DNA of 64,000 nt from Takakia lepidozioides (GCA_030704615.1 CM060731.1:6572001-6636000), one strand, 5' to 3'. Positions 10,650 to 21,981 are shown, counted from the stretch's first letter. Notes: generated from the letters alone by a model not told the origin. Made by a program: numbers and translations.

Positions 10650-12560
10650 GTGGAGTCTGTCCTGGCACATTGCGCCTGATACCATTTGGGATTCTCCCAT
10701 CGGTGTGCCCACCAGTGGACGATCCAGACTTCTTCCGGTTTTTGTACAGTTTTGCCCAGTCCGGACAGCTCAGCAGAACCATCCGAGCAGCGGAGGAAAA
10801 TTGGTTGAGCTCCCTTGAAGATGAGGAGGACGTCTGTGTCGACGAGGAGGAGGAGGTAATGCCCAGTCTGTCCCCACAGTTGGTAGTCTACCTGCTCAGT
10901 CTGCTGCGTCAGTCTGCTTGTGGACTTGCTGGTCAGTCCCATGAGTTTGCTCGTCTTGCTTCTAGAGTCCAGTAGTACAGTCCCCTCCTGCAGTCCACTG
11001 TGCGCAGGTGTCTGTTCAGCAGACTGACGAAGTGATGCGGTCCTGCTTTGCAACACGGCTGTGTCTGCAAGCTTGTTCACACTTGCAGGACCTGTATTGG
11101 CAGCCTCACGGGTCGCATGCGTTGAATTAATCCGTGCATCTGATGACGTTGTAAGTAAGCCACATTTTCTGGTTGTGGAGCCAACGTGAGCAGAATGGGC
11201 AGGTTGTGGAATTGCCTGGGAGGGAAACGGTGTCCTGAAGTCCTGTAGGTACAACAGATCCTGTGAATACACATAAATTGAACATAAATCTGAAATCACA
11301 GAGGTGGAAGATGGTCGGGCTGTCGAGTCTGGTGGACACTCTCGTGTGCGGGGGGAACGGCATGTTGGCCCTTAGTCTGTCCATGTTCGGCATCAGTCTG
11401 CTGCTCAGTGTCCTCAGTCTGGCCAGTCTGGTGATCAGTCTGCTCGCCGCTCTAGTCGGTTTGCTGTCGAGTCTGGTGGTCACTCTCGTGGGCGGGGGGA
11501 ACGACATGTTGGCCCTCCCTCAAAGGACCATGTTCAACGTCAGTCTGCTGCTCACTGTCCTCAGTCTGGTCAGTCTGCTGTTCAGCCCGGTGGTCACTCT
11601 CGTGGTCGGTCTGCTCTTGCAGGGAGGAGATCAATCTATCAACTTGCAAGTCAACTGTGTCTTCAAGGTCCGATGCAGAAAAAGCTTGACTACCGCCAAC
11701 ATCTAAATTATCCGCGGCAACTACATCGTCTAGTTCTTCAGTAAGGTCAATGATACGGGGTTGAGTTCCCATATTGCGGTCGGTCAAGTAAGAATCATCT
11801 AGAGCTTTCGCAAGCGAATGAACCAAAACCGGGCTGAGCTGAATGGAAATAGATGGCAGGTCATGGGCCACTGGAGAAGAATGGTTTACCGGTGCCTAGC
11901 TTATATCCTCAAACGATGCGCCAATATGTGAAGATGGCCCGGCGGGAAAAGAAAACTCCGTCAATGCACTGATAGATTTCCGCAGAAATTCAGAGATAGG
12001 GGGGTTGAGGCCAGTGCAGCCGACTTTGTTCAACGAGCTAGGATCCGGACTAGTGGACAGGAAGTGTAGTTGGGTCCTCCGAGTCAGTGTGGTCGTGAAT
12101 CTGTTGGACAGTCTGCAGGGCACTGTCATTGTGGTGACTGTTTTCAGTCTGCTGGACGGTCTGGTCATTTGTATGCTGCATAGTCTGCTGGTGCACAGCC
12201 AGGTCATCCGTCTGCAGCCCGGTCTGGTCAATAGTATGCTGGACGGTCTGCTTGACAGCGACGTCATTGGTATGCTGCACGGTCTAGTGCAGAGGCAGTC
12301 CTTCAGTCTGCTCGCCGGTCTGCTCATGAGTCTCCTCGTCCGCGGTGTGGCCTGTAGTGCGCCCACTCTCTTGAACAGTGGCTGGGATAGTGTTGACAGT
12401 CGGTCCATGCTCTTTTTGTTGCAGTGGGTCAGTTTGATGAGCAATGGCGTCGTCAGCAGTCTGCTTAACGGTGTCATGGAGTCCATGTAACGCTAGCACA
12501 ACATCTCGTGCACATCTGGCAAGGGAATCGAAAGCACACTGCATGTGCTCGTCTAAATCG
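10650..12560. repeat. Long degenerate CAGTCTGCTG-type repeat tract
   Basis: Variants of CAGTCTGCTG, CAGTCTGGTC and GGTCTGCTC recur every 15-30 bp. The plus strand translates to leucine/serine-rich frames, and the minus strand to QTD and QQT repeats (HESDHQTRQQTD, EQQTDVEHG, MQHTNDQTVQQTE). Minus-strand frames at 11452-11871 and 12284-12589 look more protein-like because they continue into non-repetitive acidic sequence, so the tract may be a repeat region inside a minus-strand gene. The boundaries are approximate and no function can be given. Confidence 0.55.
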
Positions 12561-12599
12561 GACATTCCTGAAACAGATGAGTTGGACAAAGTGAGTCTG

Positions 12600-13290
12600 A
12601 CAGGATGGTGGAAGAAAAGACCATGAACTTCACAACGGTCCAGAAGAAGTCGGCATTACCTTCTAGGAGATTGCCAATGAGACCAGGGTGAAAGCATGGT
12701 AGGGTCAGCCCAAAATGGAAGTCCCAGACAGTTTATTTTTGCATTTTGTATATATAGGACTCAATGAAGATGTTAAGTTGGAATTTTTTATGGGTTATGA
12801 AGCAAAATCTAGACCATTGTTGACGTTTCGAACATAATGAAATTTGAATCAGACAAATCTGACAAGATTTGAAAATCCATATAAGTCCATGAGTGCATGA
12901 AGCTTATGCGGTCTCAACGGGTGATATGCCCTTCATGGACTCATTGGGAAATGAATCCGACATCCATTGTAGATGGAAAATTTAACCACCTTCATTGATC
13001 TCCCTTGTTATATGAAAATCTGGTTCAAAGGTCAAAATTTCCTCCCCTACAAGTTTTAGACGTAATTAAATATTTATAAATTTCGTGAATTAGCACATCG
13101 ATTTTGGACATGCAATCTTCATTATTTTTTATATCTCCTTTCACAATAAGATGGATTGAAAGCTTATGGAGGGAAATATGCCTACAAAATTTAGAATCGA
13201 ACCCACCTATGAAGACTTGCAAATTTTCAATCTATGAATTGATGTCAATAAAGGGTGAGATTGATAAATAAACCTAGGGAGGTAGCATGA
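12600..13290. other. AT-rich non-coding stretch
   Basis: I see no convincing gene, repeat or RNA feature. The open frames are short and AT-biased. Confidence 0.5.
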
Positions 13291-13292
13291 TA

Positions 13293-14237
13293 TCATATGT
13301 ATGTAGTCTTCAAGGTTTCACAAATAGGTTTGTCTAAACATACATTGTCCATGAAAGTGGAGTCGAGGACTCCCAGATTCTGCCAGTTTTGGGTGGACCC
13401 TATCCTGCATTGACCCACCAATATCTTTGATTTGACGTTCCAAACATGCTCCATCGAGATGGCGAATCGCTGGCATGCGATTTTCAAATGGGGAGCCGCA
13501 CCAAAGGGCTTTGAACACATCCGGTCTGTTCAACACAATATCGAACACTGCTCGCTCCATTACCGCAGCAAATCATTGCAACGCCTCATCCACAACATTC
13601 TTCTTACCCGCATCCGAATCTGAATGAAACAAATACTTCCTCAAACTTTGCAGGTCCTTTACCAATTTACTGTATGAACGGAAATTGCCGAACTGCATCC
13701 ATCGATGGTGAAGGAAAGAATTAGCAATGCGATCAAAGTACTCTTCAGTAATTCCAAGCAAATGCTTTCCCTGCACCCCAAAGGTAGGATGTGCCATGGG
13801 CATATGTCTAAGTTCGTGAGGCCGTGGGTCATCCATGAGGATTAATTGGACAAGCAGTGGCGGACATTTTGGACCTTCGTGGCTGCAAGGGCAACAGAAT
13901 GTGCGCTTTCGAGGACTTCATTCGCTTCTGCCATAGTAAATTCCATGGAATAATGAAAGGGAACAAAATGCCACCAGCCGTCCGTGACAATGCAATGGAG
14001 CTCATTATACCAATCTACATTGGCATTGACTTCCCCTACCCTCAGAAGGGCAAGTGTCAGGTCCACAGCTTCGGGATCAATGAGCGGCAATGACGAACGC
14101 CAAACTCCAAATAGTCCCGTGGTGGTCGTGACAATGGGAGTCTGCTGGCTGGGAGTCCGCTCAATGGGAGTCCGCTGGACAGCACTGTGGTGGATGGGCG
14201 TCTTCTGGGTGGCAGTCTGCTGGTTGGGAGTCTGCAA
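13293..14237 (-). pseudogene. Unrecognised minus-strand coding remnants
   Basis: Three minus-strand frames (13842-14237, 13573-13836, 13318-13560) follow one another closely and read like parts of one broken protein. The first starts with QTP/TPI repeats and continues into globular-looking sequence (WYNELHCIVTDGWWHFVPF, MEFTMAEANEVLESAHSVAL). The second contains HPTFGVQGKHLLGITEEYFD and a helical LVKDLQSLRKYL. The third has VFDIVLNRPDVFKALW. I do not recognise the family. Lineage-specific transposon protein is the most likely class, given the surroundings, but this is inference. Confidence 0.35.
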
Positions 14238-14275
14238 AGCAATTTGCTGGATGGGAGTATGCTGGACGAGAGCCT
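14130..14275. repeat. 15-bp tandem repeat
   Basis: Units close to TGGGAGTCTGCTGGA recur about nine times in phase with the minus-strand frame, coding QQTPI-type repeats. The unit resembles the CAGTCTGCTG motif of 10650-12560, which suggests that the two tracts share an origin. Confidence 0.7.
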
Positions 14276-14469
14276 AGTTACCATTCCTGACGTGACGTGG
14301 CGCCGTTACGTCGGCCGTCATGTCCGACGTGCGTCACGTTACGTCGAATCCGAACGTTTACCCATGTAATTTTTTTTACATTTGACTTTTACGATTTATT
14401 TCTACCCTTTGTAATGACATGGCAGCCACGGTGTAAAACAGACGTGGCCAATTTTATATATATATATAT

Positions 14470-14790
14470 TTAAAAATATGTTCGCCTATATTGGCGGTCG
14501 CATATAATTTTATTATGTTTAAAATAAAAGCGACCGCCCATATTGGCGGTCGCTTGTATTTTATTATATTTTAAAAGAAGCAACCGCCTACATTGGCGGT
14601 CGGTTGAAGTTTATTATGTTTTAAATGAAGCGACCGCCCAGATTGGCGGTCGCTCGCACTTTATTATATTATTATTATTATATCTTTGATATATTCTGTA
14701 AAAATACAGCGACCGCCATGTGGCGGTCGCTATATATATATTTTAAATTTAGCGACCGCCATTTAGCAGCGGTCGCTTATTTTTATTTTT
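14470..14790. repeat. Hairpin array with GGCGGTCGC arms
   Basis: About six short inverted repeats of the form GCGACCGCC - short loop - GGCGGTCGC are separated by AT-rich spacers (TTTATTATATTTTAAA type), at a spacing of roughly 55-65 bp. A related, more diverged array lies at 61275-61545. No coding sequence is present. Such arrays can be transposon subterminal repeats or sources of hairpin RNA; neither is shown here. Confidence 0.8.
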
Positions 14791-15160
14791 ATTTTGTTTT
14801 TAATTTTTTAATCATGAAGCGGCGCCTAGCCAGCCACGTGGTGAGGTGCCACGGGTCGGGAAAAACGAAACAAATGGGATGGGGGGAGGTGGTTTTGAAC
14901 CCTTGACCTCTCCCATGTGGGTGTGCGTGGCGAGGCGCCAATGACTTGTCGCGTCTTTTCAAGCATAATGCCATTTGGGGGGGGGGGGGGGCTGTTGGGC
15001 GCCTATATAAACCATTCCCCCCTCCTTTTTAGATCACTTTTGCCCCTCTTGTGGTGCGATTCCTTGGCATCCTGTAGTCATTTCGGACTTCGTTGTTTGG
15101 CACTGCCAACGGGAGGTGCAAAGGTGATTATTTGGGGGGGGAGGTTTTGTCGGTTTTCTA

Positions 15161-16803
15161 TTGGTCAGTCCCATACACTTGTTCACGGTACAATCATCGT
15201 ATCACCATTTTGCCGTTTCTGGATCTCCGGCGGCCTGTTTTTTTACAGAAAACTACGAAGACACCATCCACACGCGTTCATTGCTGTTTTCTGAGGTTTT
15301 GGACCCTGTAGTGGGCAAAGGTTTATACAATGTCGGGGATTGTGAATTCAAGTTCTGGGTGGGGTCGTCTGGGGGGCGGAGGAAGAGAAAACGTGCCCAC
15401 GAGCGGGATAGCCAGGTCAACAAGCCAGACTACCTGGGACCGGATGCCTTGGATAGGGTGAAAGAAGTGGTAGTGGATTATTATTTCAAGGATAGGGACA
15501 TGACGAGGCTGGAGAGTGCTTATGACAGGCATGGATGGGAGGGGTTTCAGATTTTTCACCAAAATATAGAGAGGAAAATGACAAACGCTTTGGTGGGGGC
15601 TAAGTGGACGGCGAACAAGGACAAGCCGAAGTTCAATCGGTGGATCCAAAGCAGGGCGAAAGACTCCATGTGGAATTTGAGGCAGCTAATAAAGACATGG
15701 AAGGGTAGAACAACCGAGGGTCGAGAGCACTCCGCCGAAGCTGAGTTAATGCGACGTGTTGAGTATTGGGCTTGCTCGGCAAGTCAAAATTCACATCGCC
15801 GGACTAGGGTTGTCCCTTGGAAGGCGGGGTCATCGGGCGGGGGATACACAACTGGTCTTTATTACCTGAACTCTAGTGCGAAGGTGGTAGAGATTGGCCC
15901 TTACAAAGAAGGAGGGTATGCTAAGGTCCGTCAATGTAAGATTGTTGGCAATTCTAGAATACCGGAGCGTTGGGAGCTAGCGGGAAAAAAACCCAAGTCC
16001 AAAAATCCAGAAAAGGCGTTGAGACAACATAACGACGAGTGTTTGGCAGTGAAGTTCCAGCATCCGGGTGTTATCTCGTATTTTGCTGTGAATGCACGTG
16101 AGGTAGAGGGTTACACTTGCTAGTGGAATGGGAGGACAATACGCGACATGATGAACCTTGACAGAAAATGAGGCAACGATTCGGACAACAGGGTGATTTT
16201 GGAACAAAAGGGAACGGAAGCAGAGTTCCAGGAATGCGATCGCTTGCTTTGTTTCCGGAAAGTGCCCAGTAAACTTGCATGGGCACTGGTGTGCATCATG
16301 GATGTTATCCACAAGAACGGTGTCCTGCACAACGACTTGTCCCCCGACAACATCTTGTTGCATTTTCCAGATGGCACCGAGGAGATCAAGATTGGGGTGT
16401 ATGATTGGGGCTTAGCCACCCCATTGGGCATACGCAAAGCCTCGCCGTACCAGTTTGAAACCAAGACAAGCTGGACCGGGAACTCGCGAAAAGATGGTGG
16501 GTGGAAAAAGATATTGCATCGGTTTTCAATGTGAATGTCACCCCCCCCCCCCCCCCCCCCCCCAAGGACATGACGTCGGAGGCCTTTGCCGTTGGGAAGA
16601 TAGCTGTACGAATAAATGGCGGCGCTCATTATGATCAAAGTATGTTCCAGGACCAATTTACGGGAGGTTGTTGGCATTCAATGCTACAAAGGTTGTACGA
16701 CAACAATAACAATGAGATAATCACATTAGCCCATGTAGTACTTTGGTTCATGGACAAGCCATTCAATTGGCCTGAGCCGAAAAACGTATATAGGACAGAG
16801 TAG
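15161..16803 (+). pseudogene. Protein kinase-like gene, disrupted
   Basis: The frame from 15161 codes an N-terminal basic region (RRKRKR), a segment of unknown fold (KDRDMTRLESAYDRHGWEGF), and then a kinase-like domain. A glycine-rich stretch (YKEGGYAKVRQC) is followed by LAVKF, which matches the VAIK lysine motif. In-frame stops TAG (about 16121) and TGA (about 16168) interrupt it. The same phase resumes with the catalytic loop HNDLSPDNILLHF, which corresponds to HRDLKPEN with aspartate and asparagine kept, and with DWGLAT where DFG is expected. A one-base shift near 16490 and a 20-C run at about 16543-16562 precede a C-terminal frame ending at 16803. The retained D and N argue for a once-active kinase. 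Start and 5' exons are uncertain. It may be a mobile-element passenger. Confidence 0.6.
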
Positions 16804-16884
16804 ACCATAGTCTCGTAGATATGAGATTTCTGGCGGTACAATGGTTCTTTTATGAAGACATAACTCAATTTTGATCGTGTATGT

Positions 16885-17445
16885 AATAAATAAAGTCCCA
16901 TTGTAAATACTACATTGCATATGCTCGACCCTGGCACTTGTCATCGCAACATAAATGGTTTGTGTACTGGCTCATTGTTTATATTTGTAATGTTCCAGGT
17001 TTCGGATAGGGTTATGAGAAAACGATGTATTAGTTTCGTAGGAGTTAGACAACAAACGTCTCTTCTCATTCAACTGTGCAACACTACCATGAGAGGCATG
17101 GATCGGAAAGTAATAGGTACACATGCGACCTCCGAACGTTTGATACTAGATCTCTACTTAAACGTGCGGAGGTTGCATGTACACCTATTACTTTTTCATC
17201 CATGCCACTCATGGTAGTGTCGCACAGTTGAATGAGATATGGAACGTTTGTTCTCTAACTCCTATCGAACCAATATATCATTTTCTCAGTACTTTGTCAG
17301 AAACATTGAAACATTCGCAGTTACAAATAGTGCCACAATACACGGTCGGTTTTGTTGAAATGACATTTGTGAGGTTCGAGCGTATGCAATTTATTATTTA
17401 CAACGGAATTTTATTTACTCGGGGGACCGGTACTGCTGTTGGAGC
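16885..17445. repeat. Large imperfect inverted repeat (arms about 275 bp)
   Basis: The left arm from about 16885 and the right arm ending near 17445 are reverse complements with scattered mismatches, centred near 17152. Matching blocks include CTCATTCAACTGTGC with GCACAGTTGAATGAG, GGAGTTAGACAACAAACG with its counterpart at about 17235, and TGCATATGCTCGACC with its counterpart near 17380. The transcript would form a long hairpin. No gene lies inside. Confidence 0.8.
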
Positions 17446-17489
17446 GCAACTGATGGTGCGAGTTCTCTATTGATTGGAGCTGTCACAAC

Positions 17490-17760
17490 CAATGTCAACA
17501 ATCATATTTACGGTAAGGTGTTTCATGCTATTGTTGTTCCTCTAGCTGAATTCTGTAGTACTCTTTTTGCTATTCCCATGCCAACGTCCTCTGAGACTGT
17601 CATGTTCAAACGGACGTATCAGCCACCCCGGCCAGCTTGCATGGTGGACTTGATGTTGTTGGCATGGGAGTAGCAAAACGATTCCTAAATAATTCAGCTA
17701 CATGAACATCGGCAGTATGAAACACCTTGCAGTACATATGATTCTTGAGATTGTTTGCAC
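17490..17760. repeat. Second inverted repeat (arms about 90 bp)
   Basis: GGTGTTTCATGCTATTG to CCCATGCCAAC (about 17516-17585) pairs with GTTGGCATGGGAGTAG to TATGAAACACC (about 17660-17735), with a loop of about 75 bp. Weaker pairing continues outward. It directly follows the larger inverted repeat. Confidence 0.75.
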
Positions 17761-17841
17761 GGATTATTTGTGTTTGTGCTTTCAAGTGGCGAATGTTTCC
17801 GCTATGGTGCGGAAGAGGTGCATTGACCATATTAAACGGTT

Positions 17842-18567
17842 TGTCGCGCACCTCACTTCGGTAAGCTCCCCTTCAAGTCATAGTTACTCGCTTTGATGCG
17901 CGCGCCTGACTCCCAACCTGGCCGCCCGGGCCAACTTGGAACTTCAGCTGCTCACCGGGACATAACGGTCCCCCTTCGCTTCCCTCTAAACCCTCCACCT
18001 ATTTGGGACTAGGAGAATTCCCTTTTGGTAGATGGCAGTCCGGAACAGCTCCCCACTCTTTGGTCGCTTTCCGGCTCGTTCGCTTACTCACTAGTTTTTG
18101 GTTACCAACGGGCTTGCACCGTTCTCGGGGTTACTACTCCCTATATATACTTCTGTAGCTGTCCGCGGGGGTTTCATAACCAGCCATGCCATTTTATGGC
18201 GAACCACCACGAAAACCCTCGACTCCCGGTGATGAGTTGCAGTGAGTCTTGGCCCACTCATCACGGCCCCTATGGACCGTGATGAGTCCCAAGGCTCCCC
18301 ACGACTCCCACCACGAGGTCTCCGCCCCATGGTGAGTCCTATGCCACCCCCACTAAGTCCCGCTAAGCTACCACCACCCCTTGTGGAGCCACCCCCACCG
18401 CAACCCGGTGTGCGGGGCTCCACCTAGTGAGCGCCTCCGCCTCCTTGAGTGCCTTGGGCACTCAAGGGTGCTTCAGCCCCCCATACCTATCGCTGCCGAT
18501 GCCCCCACTACAGGGGCAGCCCCTCATGTGTCCCGACCCCCTGCCCTCAAGGCAAAGGGCCGCGACA
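17842..18567 (-). repeat. 3' LTR of gypsy element A
   Basis: It starts TGTCGCGCACCTCACTTCGG and ends GGGCCGCGACA. It aligns over its whole length with the two LTRs of element B (21982-22700 and 28220-28947). The polyprotein is on the minus strand, so this left-hand copy is the 3' LTR. The five bases before it are CGGTT; the matching duplication beyond the other end of A is not in the window. Confidence 0.9.
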
Positions 18568-19472
18568 CACACCCCTACCAACAGGGAGTCGATGTCCTCA
18601 TCGACTTGTCCATTTTGTAGAAACGAACATCCAAGTTGTGGCGTCCCACATCAAGGAGTTTGTTTCCGCACCATGGCGTCCCATGGCAAAGAACCAAACC
18701 CCACACTTGACTCTACTCTCCACTAGCTAGTTCGGCCGACTTCCTCCAAGTCCTGGCCAAGGGTGGAGCCTCTCCAGCTCCTCCCAATGCACTCTTCTTG
18801 GCCTACTTCAAGGCCAAGGAACGATCCTCCCCGAGGATCGAATCGCCTTACTGCAACAACATTGCTTGCGATCGCTCATGATGCCGCTTTTGGCATCACC
18901 TTGAGCAAGGGTTCCCTGGAACCCTCTTTGACTAGGAAGATAACCTTGAACCAACCGTGCGCCCCAATCACTACAATTGGGTCCGCCTTGGAATGCTGGC
19001 CTGAGGTACGGGAACACGCCGAAGCCGCACTACAACTTCGTCCCGAGGCTACATGATTATAGTACGTGAACGGAAGCACGTAGCTTCCGCGTTAGCCCGC
19101 ACTACAAGGCAACCCCCTCGGTAGCGCAGTTATAGTACGCGCACGCGCCAGGTGCGCACTAGCACGTGAACTCCCAAAGAAGTCGCAAGTTTCCTTGCCC
19201 CTTGGATGGGGGTCACCCGATTTCGGCACTACGCAAATACACGATTAACCCAATTTACCTCTCCCACTTTTATAAGCTAGCATGCATTCCACACACTAGC
19301 CAACCATACCATGCATCACCATTCCAAACAAAATAGGACGCACAACATTTGGAACCCATTTCCTTTATAACAAATTTTTGTACAATACAAGTTTTTGTAA
19401 TCGGATTCCTAAGCTAGCTAAGCCGGGCTAAGCATGCATTTCCTCCCCCACGCTCCAAGGTTGATGTCCCCA
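18568..19472 (-). other. 3' untranslated region of element A
   Basis: The 0.9 kb between pol stop and 3' LTR has no coding frame of note. It matches the equivalent part of element B (22701-23605) closely, so it is a constant non-coding part of this family. Confidence 0.75.
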
Positions 19473-21009
19473 TCAACGTTTCTTCCGCTTTTGAGGTCGC
19501 CCTTCGAAAGCTGCAACCGCCTCGGATGCGTTTCCCATTTCTGAGGCACGCACCCAAGATGCCTCCACATGATGATAGCCCTTCCATTTGACGAGATACT
19601 CCGTTTCTCGGTTCTTGAACCTCCTCGACTTAAGTATTGCCTCCACCTCGTACTCAGGTTCATTTTCATGATCCAACAGCATAGGTGGCGGACGCAACAC
19701 TTGATGCCGATTTGGACGCGCTTCATCTTTGAAGTAAGGCTTCAAAAGGGAGACATGGAATACTGGGTGCACCTTGCTGTTTGCCGGCAGCTCCAATTCA
19801 TACACATCCTCATTCATAACCTTCCGAATGCGAAAGGGTCCCGCATACGGAGGTACGAACTTCGGACTCACTTCCGGAGGTAGTCGGAAATTCTTGATGT
19901 TCAACCAGACCTCTGTGCCTGCCTCAAACTTCACTTCCCTCCGCTTCCGATTCGCCTGCCTTTCATACCGTTTCCTGGCTTTGGCAATGTTGTACTTTGC
20001 GAGCTTTAACAAACGCTCGCGTTCTTCCAGTACCGCCGCTACTGCCGGTTCCTCAACGTCCTGGGCGGCCCAACTTGTCGGCACCAGAGGTGCTTTTCCA
20101 TAGACCAATACGAAAGGGGATACTCCCGTTGCGGAGTGTTCTGTGTTATTATAACAGAACTCTGCCGCGTCTAAGTGTTCCACCCAGTCTGTTTGGTCTG
20201 CCGACACGTAATTCCGCAAGATCTGCTTCACTACGGAATTCACCCTTTCTGTTTGGCCGTCGGTCGTAGGTCGGAAGGCGGTGCTCATCTTCAGCCTCGT
20301 CCCCATCTTCTTCCAAAGTGTCCTCCAAAATCTACTCGTAAACTTTGGATCGCGATCCGAGACAATATCCTTCGGGACTCCATGATGCTTTAAGACGTGG
20401 GCGAAGTAAAGTCGCCCTGTCTCTTGCGCCGTTGCCGTCTCCTTGGTGGGGATGAAATGGCCCATTTTACTGAACCTATCCACCACCACCATGATTGCAT
20501 CGAATCCTTTTGACAGCGGCATAGCAGTCATGAAATCCATCGAGACGCTTTCCCAAGTCCCCTCTGGAATCGGCAAGGGTTGTAACAGCCCCGCTTGCTT
20601 TTTGTACTCGCTCCGGTTTTGTTGGCATGTGGTGCATGTCTTGACATACTCCTCTGCCTCCTCCCTCAGTTTGGGCCAGAAATACTCTTTCTTCAAGAGT
20701 GCCGCAGTGCGCTTGGCTCCGCCGTGGCTCGCAAGCGGGCTATCATGGCATTCTCTCAAGAGGCTATCTCTGATCCCTCCCTTTGGCACGTAGAGACGTT
20801 TTTGCTTATACCGGAGTAGTCCATTTTGCAAGTGGAACTGCGATTTAACCCCCATCCTCAAGTCCTGCATCACGGACTTCGCCAGCTCATCCTTCCGGCA
20901 AGCCTTTCGGATCTTCCTTTGGAGCGCCATCTCGCCCTTGTACACCAACAAGAGCTGCTGCTTTCTACTTAAAGCATCGGCCACCACGTTGTCTCGTCCC
21001 GGTTTGTAC
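19473..21009 (-). CDS. Element A pol: integrase and chromodomain part
   Basis: This minus-strand frame carries the end of RNase H/linker ([13 protein letters not shown]), an integrase with HHCC zinc domain ([20 protein letters not shown], then CTTCQQ) and a DDE core ([29 protein letters not shown]). A C-terminal chromodomain ([20 protein letters not shown], then [14 protein letters not shown]) places it among chromoviruses. The chromodomain directs integration to particular chromatin marks in this group. The frame has no shift from 20987 to 19473, unlike element B. Its 5' part is cut off at 21009 by the 22.5-kb transposon and continues at 43507. Confidence 0.93.
21001..21009. repeat. Target-site duplication of the 22.5-kb transposon, left copy
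   Basis: GGTTTGTAC is present here and at 43507-43515. The uninterrupted sequence in element B (about 25133-25141) has it once. Upstream bases CCC are also shared, so the duplication is 9-12 bp depending on where the right end of the transposon is set. Confidence 0.85.
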
Positions 21010-21120
21010 GAGGTTTACTATTTCATGAGCAGAAACCATGAGCCATGAGCCATGAGCCGCATGAGCCGCATGAGCGGTGAGCCGAAGTCTAAGATACGCG
21101 GATTTCATGAGCGGACTCCT
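21010..21120 (+). repeat. Left terminal inverted repeat with CATGAGC array
   Basis: After the terminal TATTTCATGAGC come at least six further CATGAGC or GTGAGC heptamers within 100 bp. The right end holds the same motif as GCTCATG. Clustered short motifs beside the termini are typical transposase binding sites; binding itself is inferred. Confidence 0.8.
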
Positions 21121-21587
21121 CCAAATTTGGAAATGCGGCAAATTAAACAAGTATTAAAATAATAGTTTTTTATTTGACCTTGCCGTTTTTGGACGTTCCA
21201 GATCATGTAATGCGGCGAAGATATGTCGTCAGTAACAAGTCTGCTCATGGTTTTTTAGATCCGCTCATGGAAATAAGTGACCGTGCAACGGGAAATCCAG
21301 TATACCACTGCAAAAGGACGTCGCATACTGGCCTGTATAGAGTATTCCGCGGTTTTACATGCCTTAACATTGGAATGAAGCTGACCCTTTTGCCGCGATT
21401 GAACCAATGGAGTCTGCACCAATACAGTCTGCAGTACTTCACAATTCTGTTTTTTTCGGGTATTCGGCGGGAAAGGTTTGCAACTGAACTGGGAAATAGG
21501 GTGCCGCATTAGGGTTCGCACGTGCGAAATTTCGGAGCGGTTTGGTGTTGGCGAAGGCCGCCTCTGGGGGTACCTACGACGATACTT

Positions 21588-21609
21588 GGAAATGCGGCGC
21601 CGCATTTCC
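21588..21609. repeat. Palindrome copy near the left end
   Basis: A perfect 22-bp palindrome (GGAAATGCGG, CG, CCGCATTTCC) of the family found in arrays at 32.9-34.6 kb and 40.3-41.1 kb. A degenerate copy lies at about 21497. It marks this flank as part of the same transposon. Confidence 0.9.
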
Positions 21610-21719
21610 TTGTCGGAGGTCGAATGAGGAAAGCAAGTTTTCGGAAAGCAGAAAAACATGAACCCTCCAACATACAAAAATACATGCACGTGGAAACAAG
21701 TGAACGATATAGTAATATC

Positions 21720-21981
21720 TTAGTTCGAGCAAAACAGGTTACTGGTAGGCAAGACATATGTCGGACCTTTGTGTGGCCAGAGTCTGAGGTACTGGCAGCA
21801 GTACATTCTACTATCCGAAAGGATGGGCGTACCATTGTATGTGGACCGCAAGCCAAGCTCACTGGTCCCCTGATCCATATTCAGAAGAGTGTGAACCTCC
21901 TGGGGGCTCAACCCTGGTGCATGTATGAAGTGATGAGTTGTGGAATTACAACGGAGTCTCTTTAGGTACACGTAGTACAAA
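21720..21981 (-). pseudogene. Transposase 3' exon, separated by element B
   Basis: The minus-strand frame reads LYYVYLKRLRCN directly after the ACAAA duplication and ends in SNLFCSN and a stop at 21720. It is in phase with the SWIM-finger exon that ends at 28948, when the five duplicated bases are counted once. The hydrophobic helix right after the final CKH of a SWIM finger is typical for the family. This is therefore the C-terminal part of the transposase, and it shows that element B entered the coding sequence. Confidence 0.8.
21977..21981. repeat. Target-site duplication of element B, left (ACAAA)
   Basis: ACAAA immediately precedes TGTCGCACACC and recurs at 28948-28952 immediately after the right LTR. 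Five bases is the usual size for gypsy elements. Confidence 0.95.

Noticed and set aside
18242-18726. Proline-rich plus-strand ORFs in the LTR and 3' untranslated region of A, repeated in B at 22379-22859
   Set aside because: They recur because the non-coding repeat recurs; the frames change between copies and carry no domain.
19569-20819. Plus-strand ORFs opposite the element A and B pol genes
   Set aside because: They are shadows of the minus-strand polyprotein, without motifs of their own.
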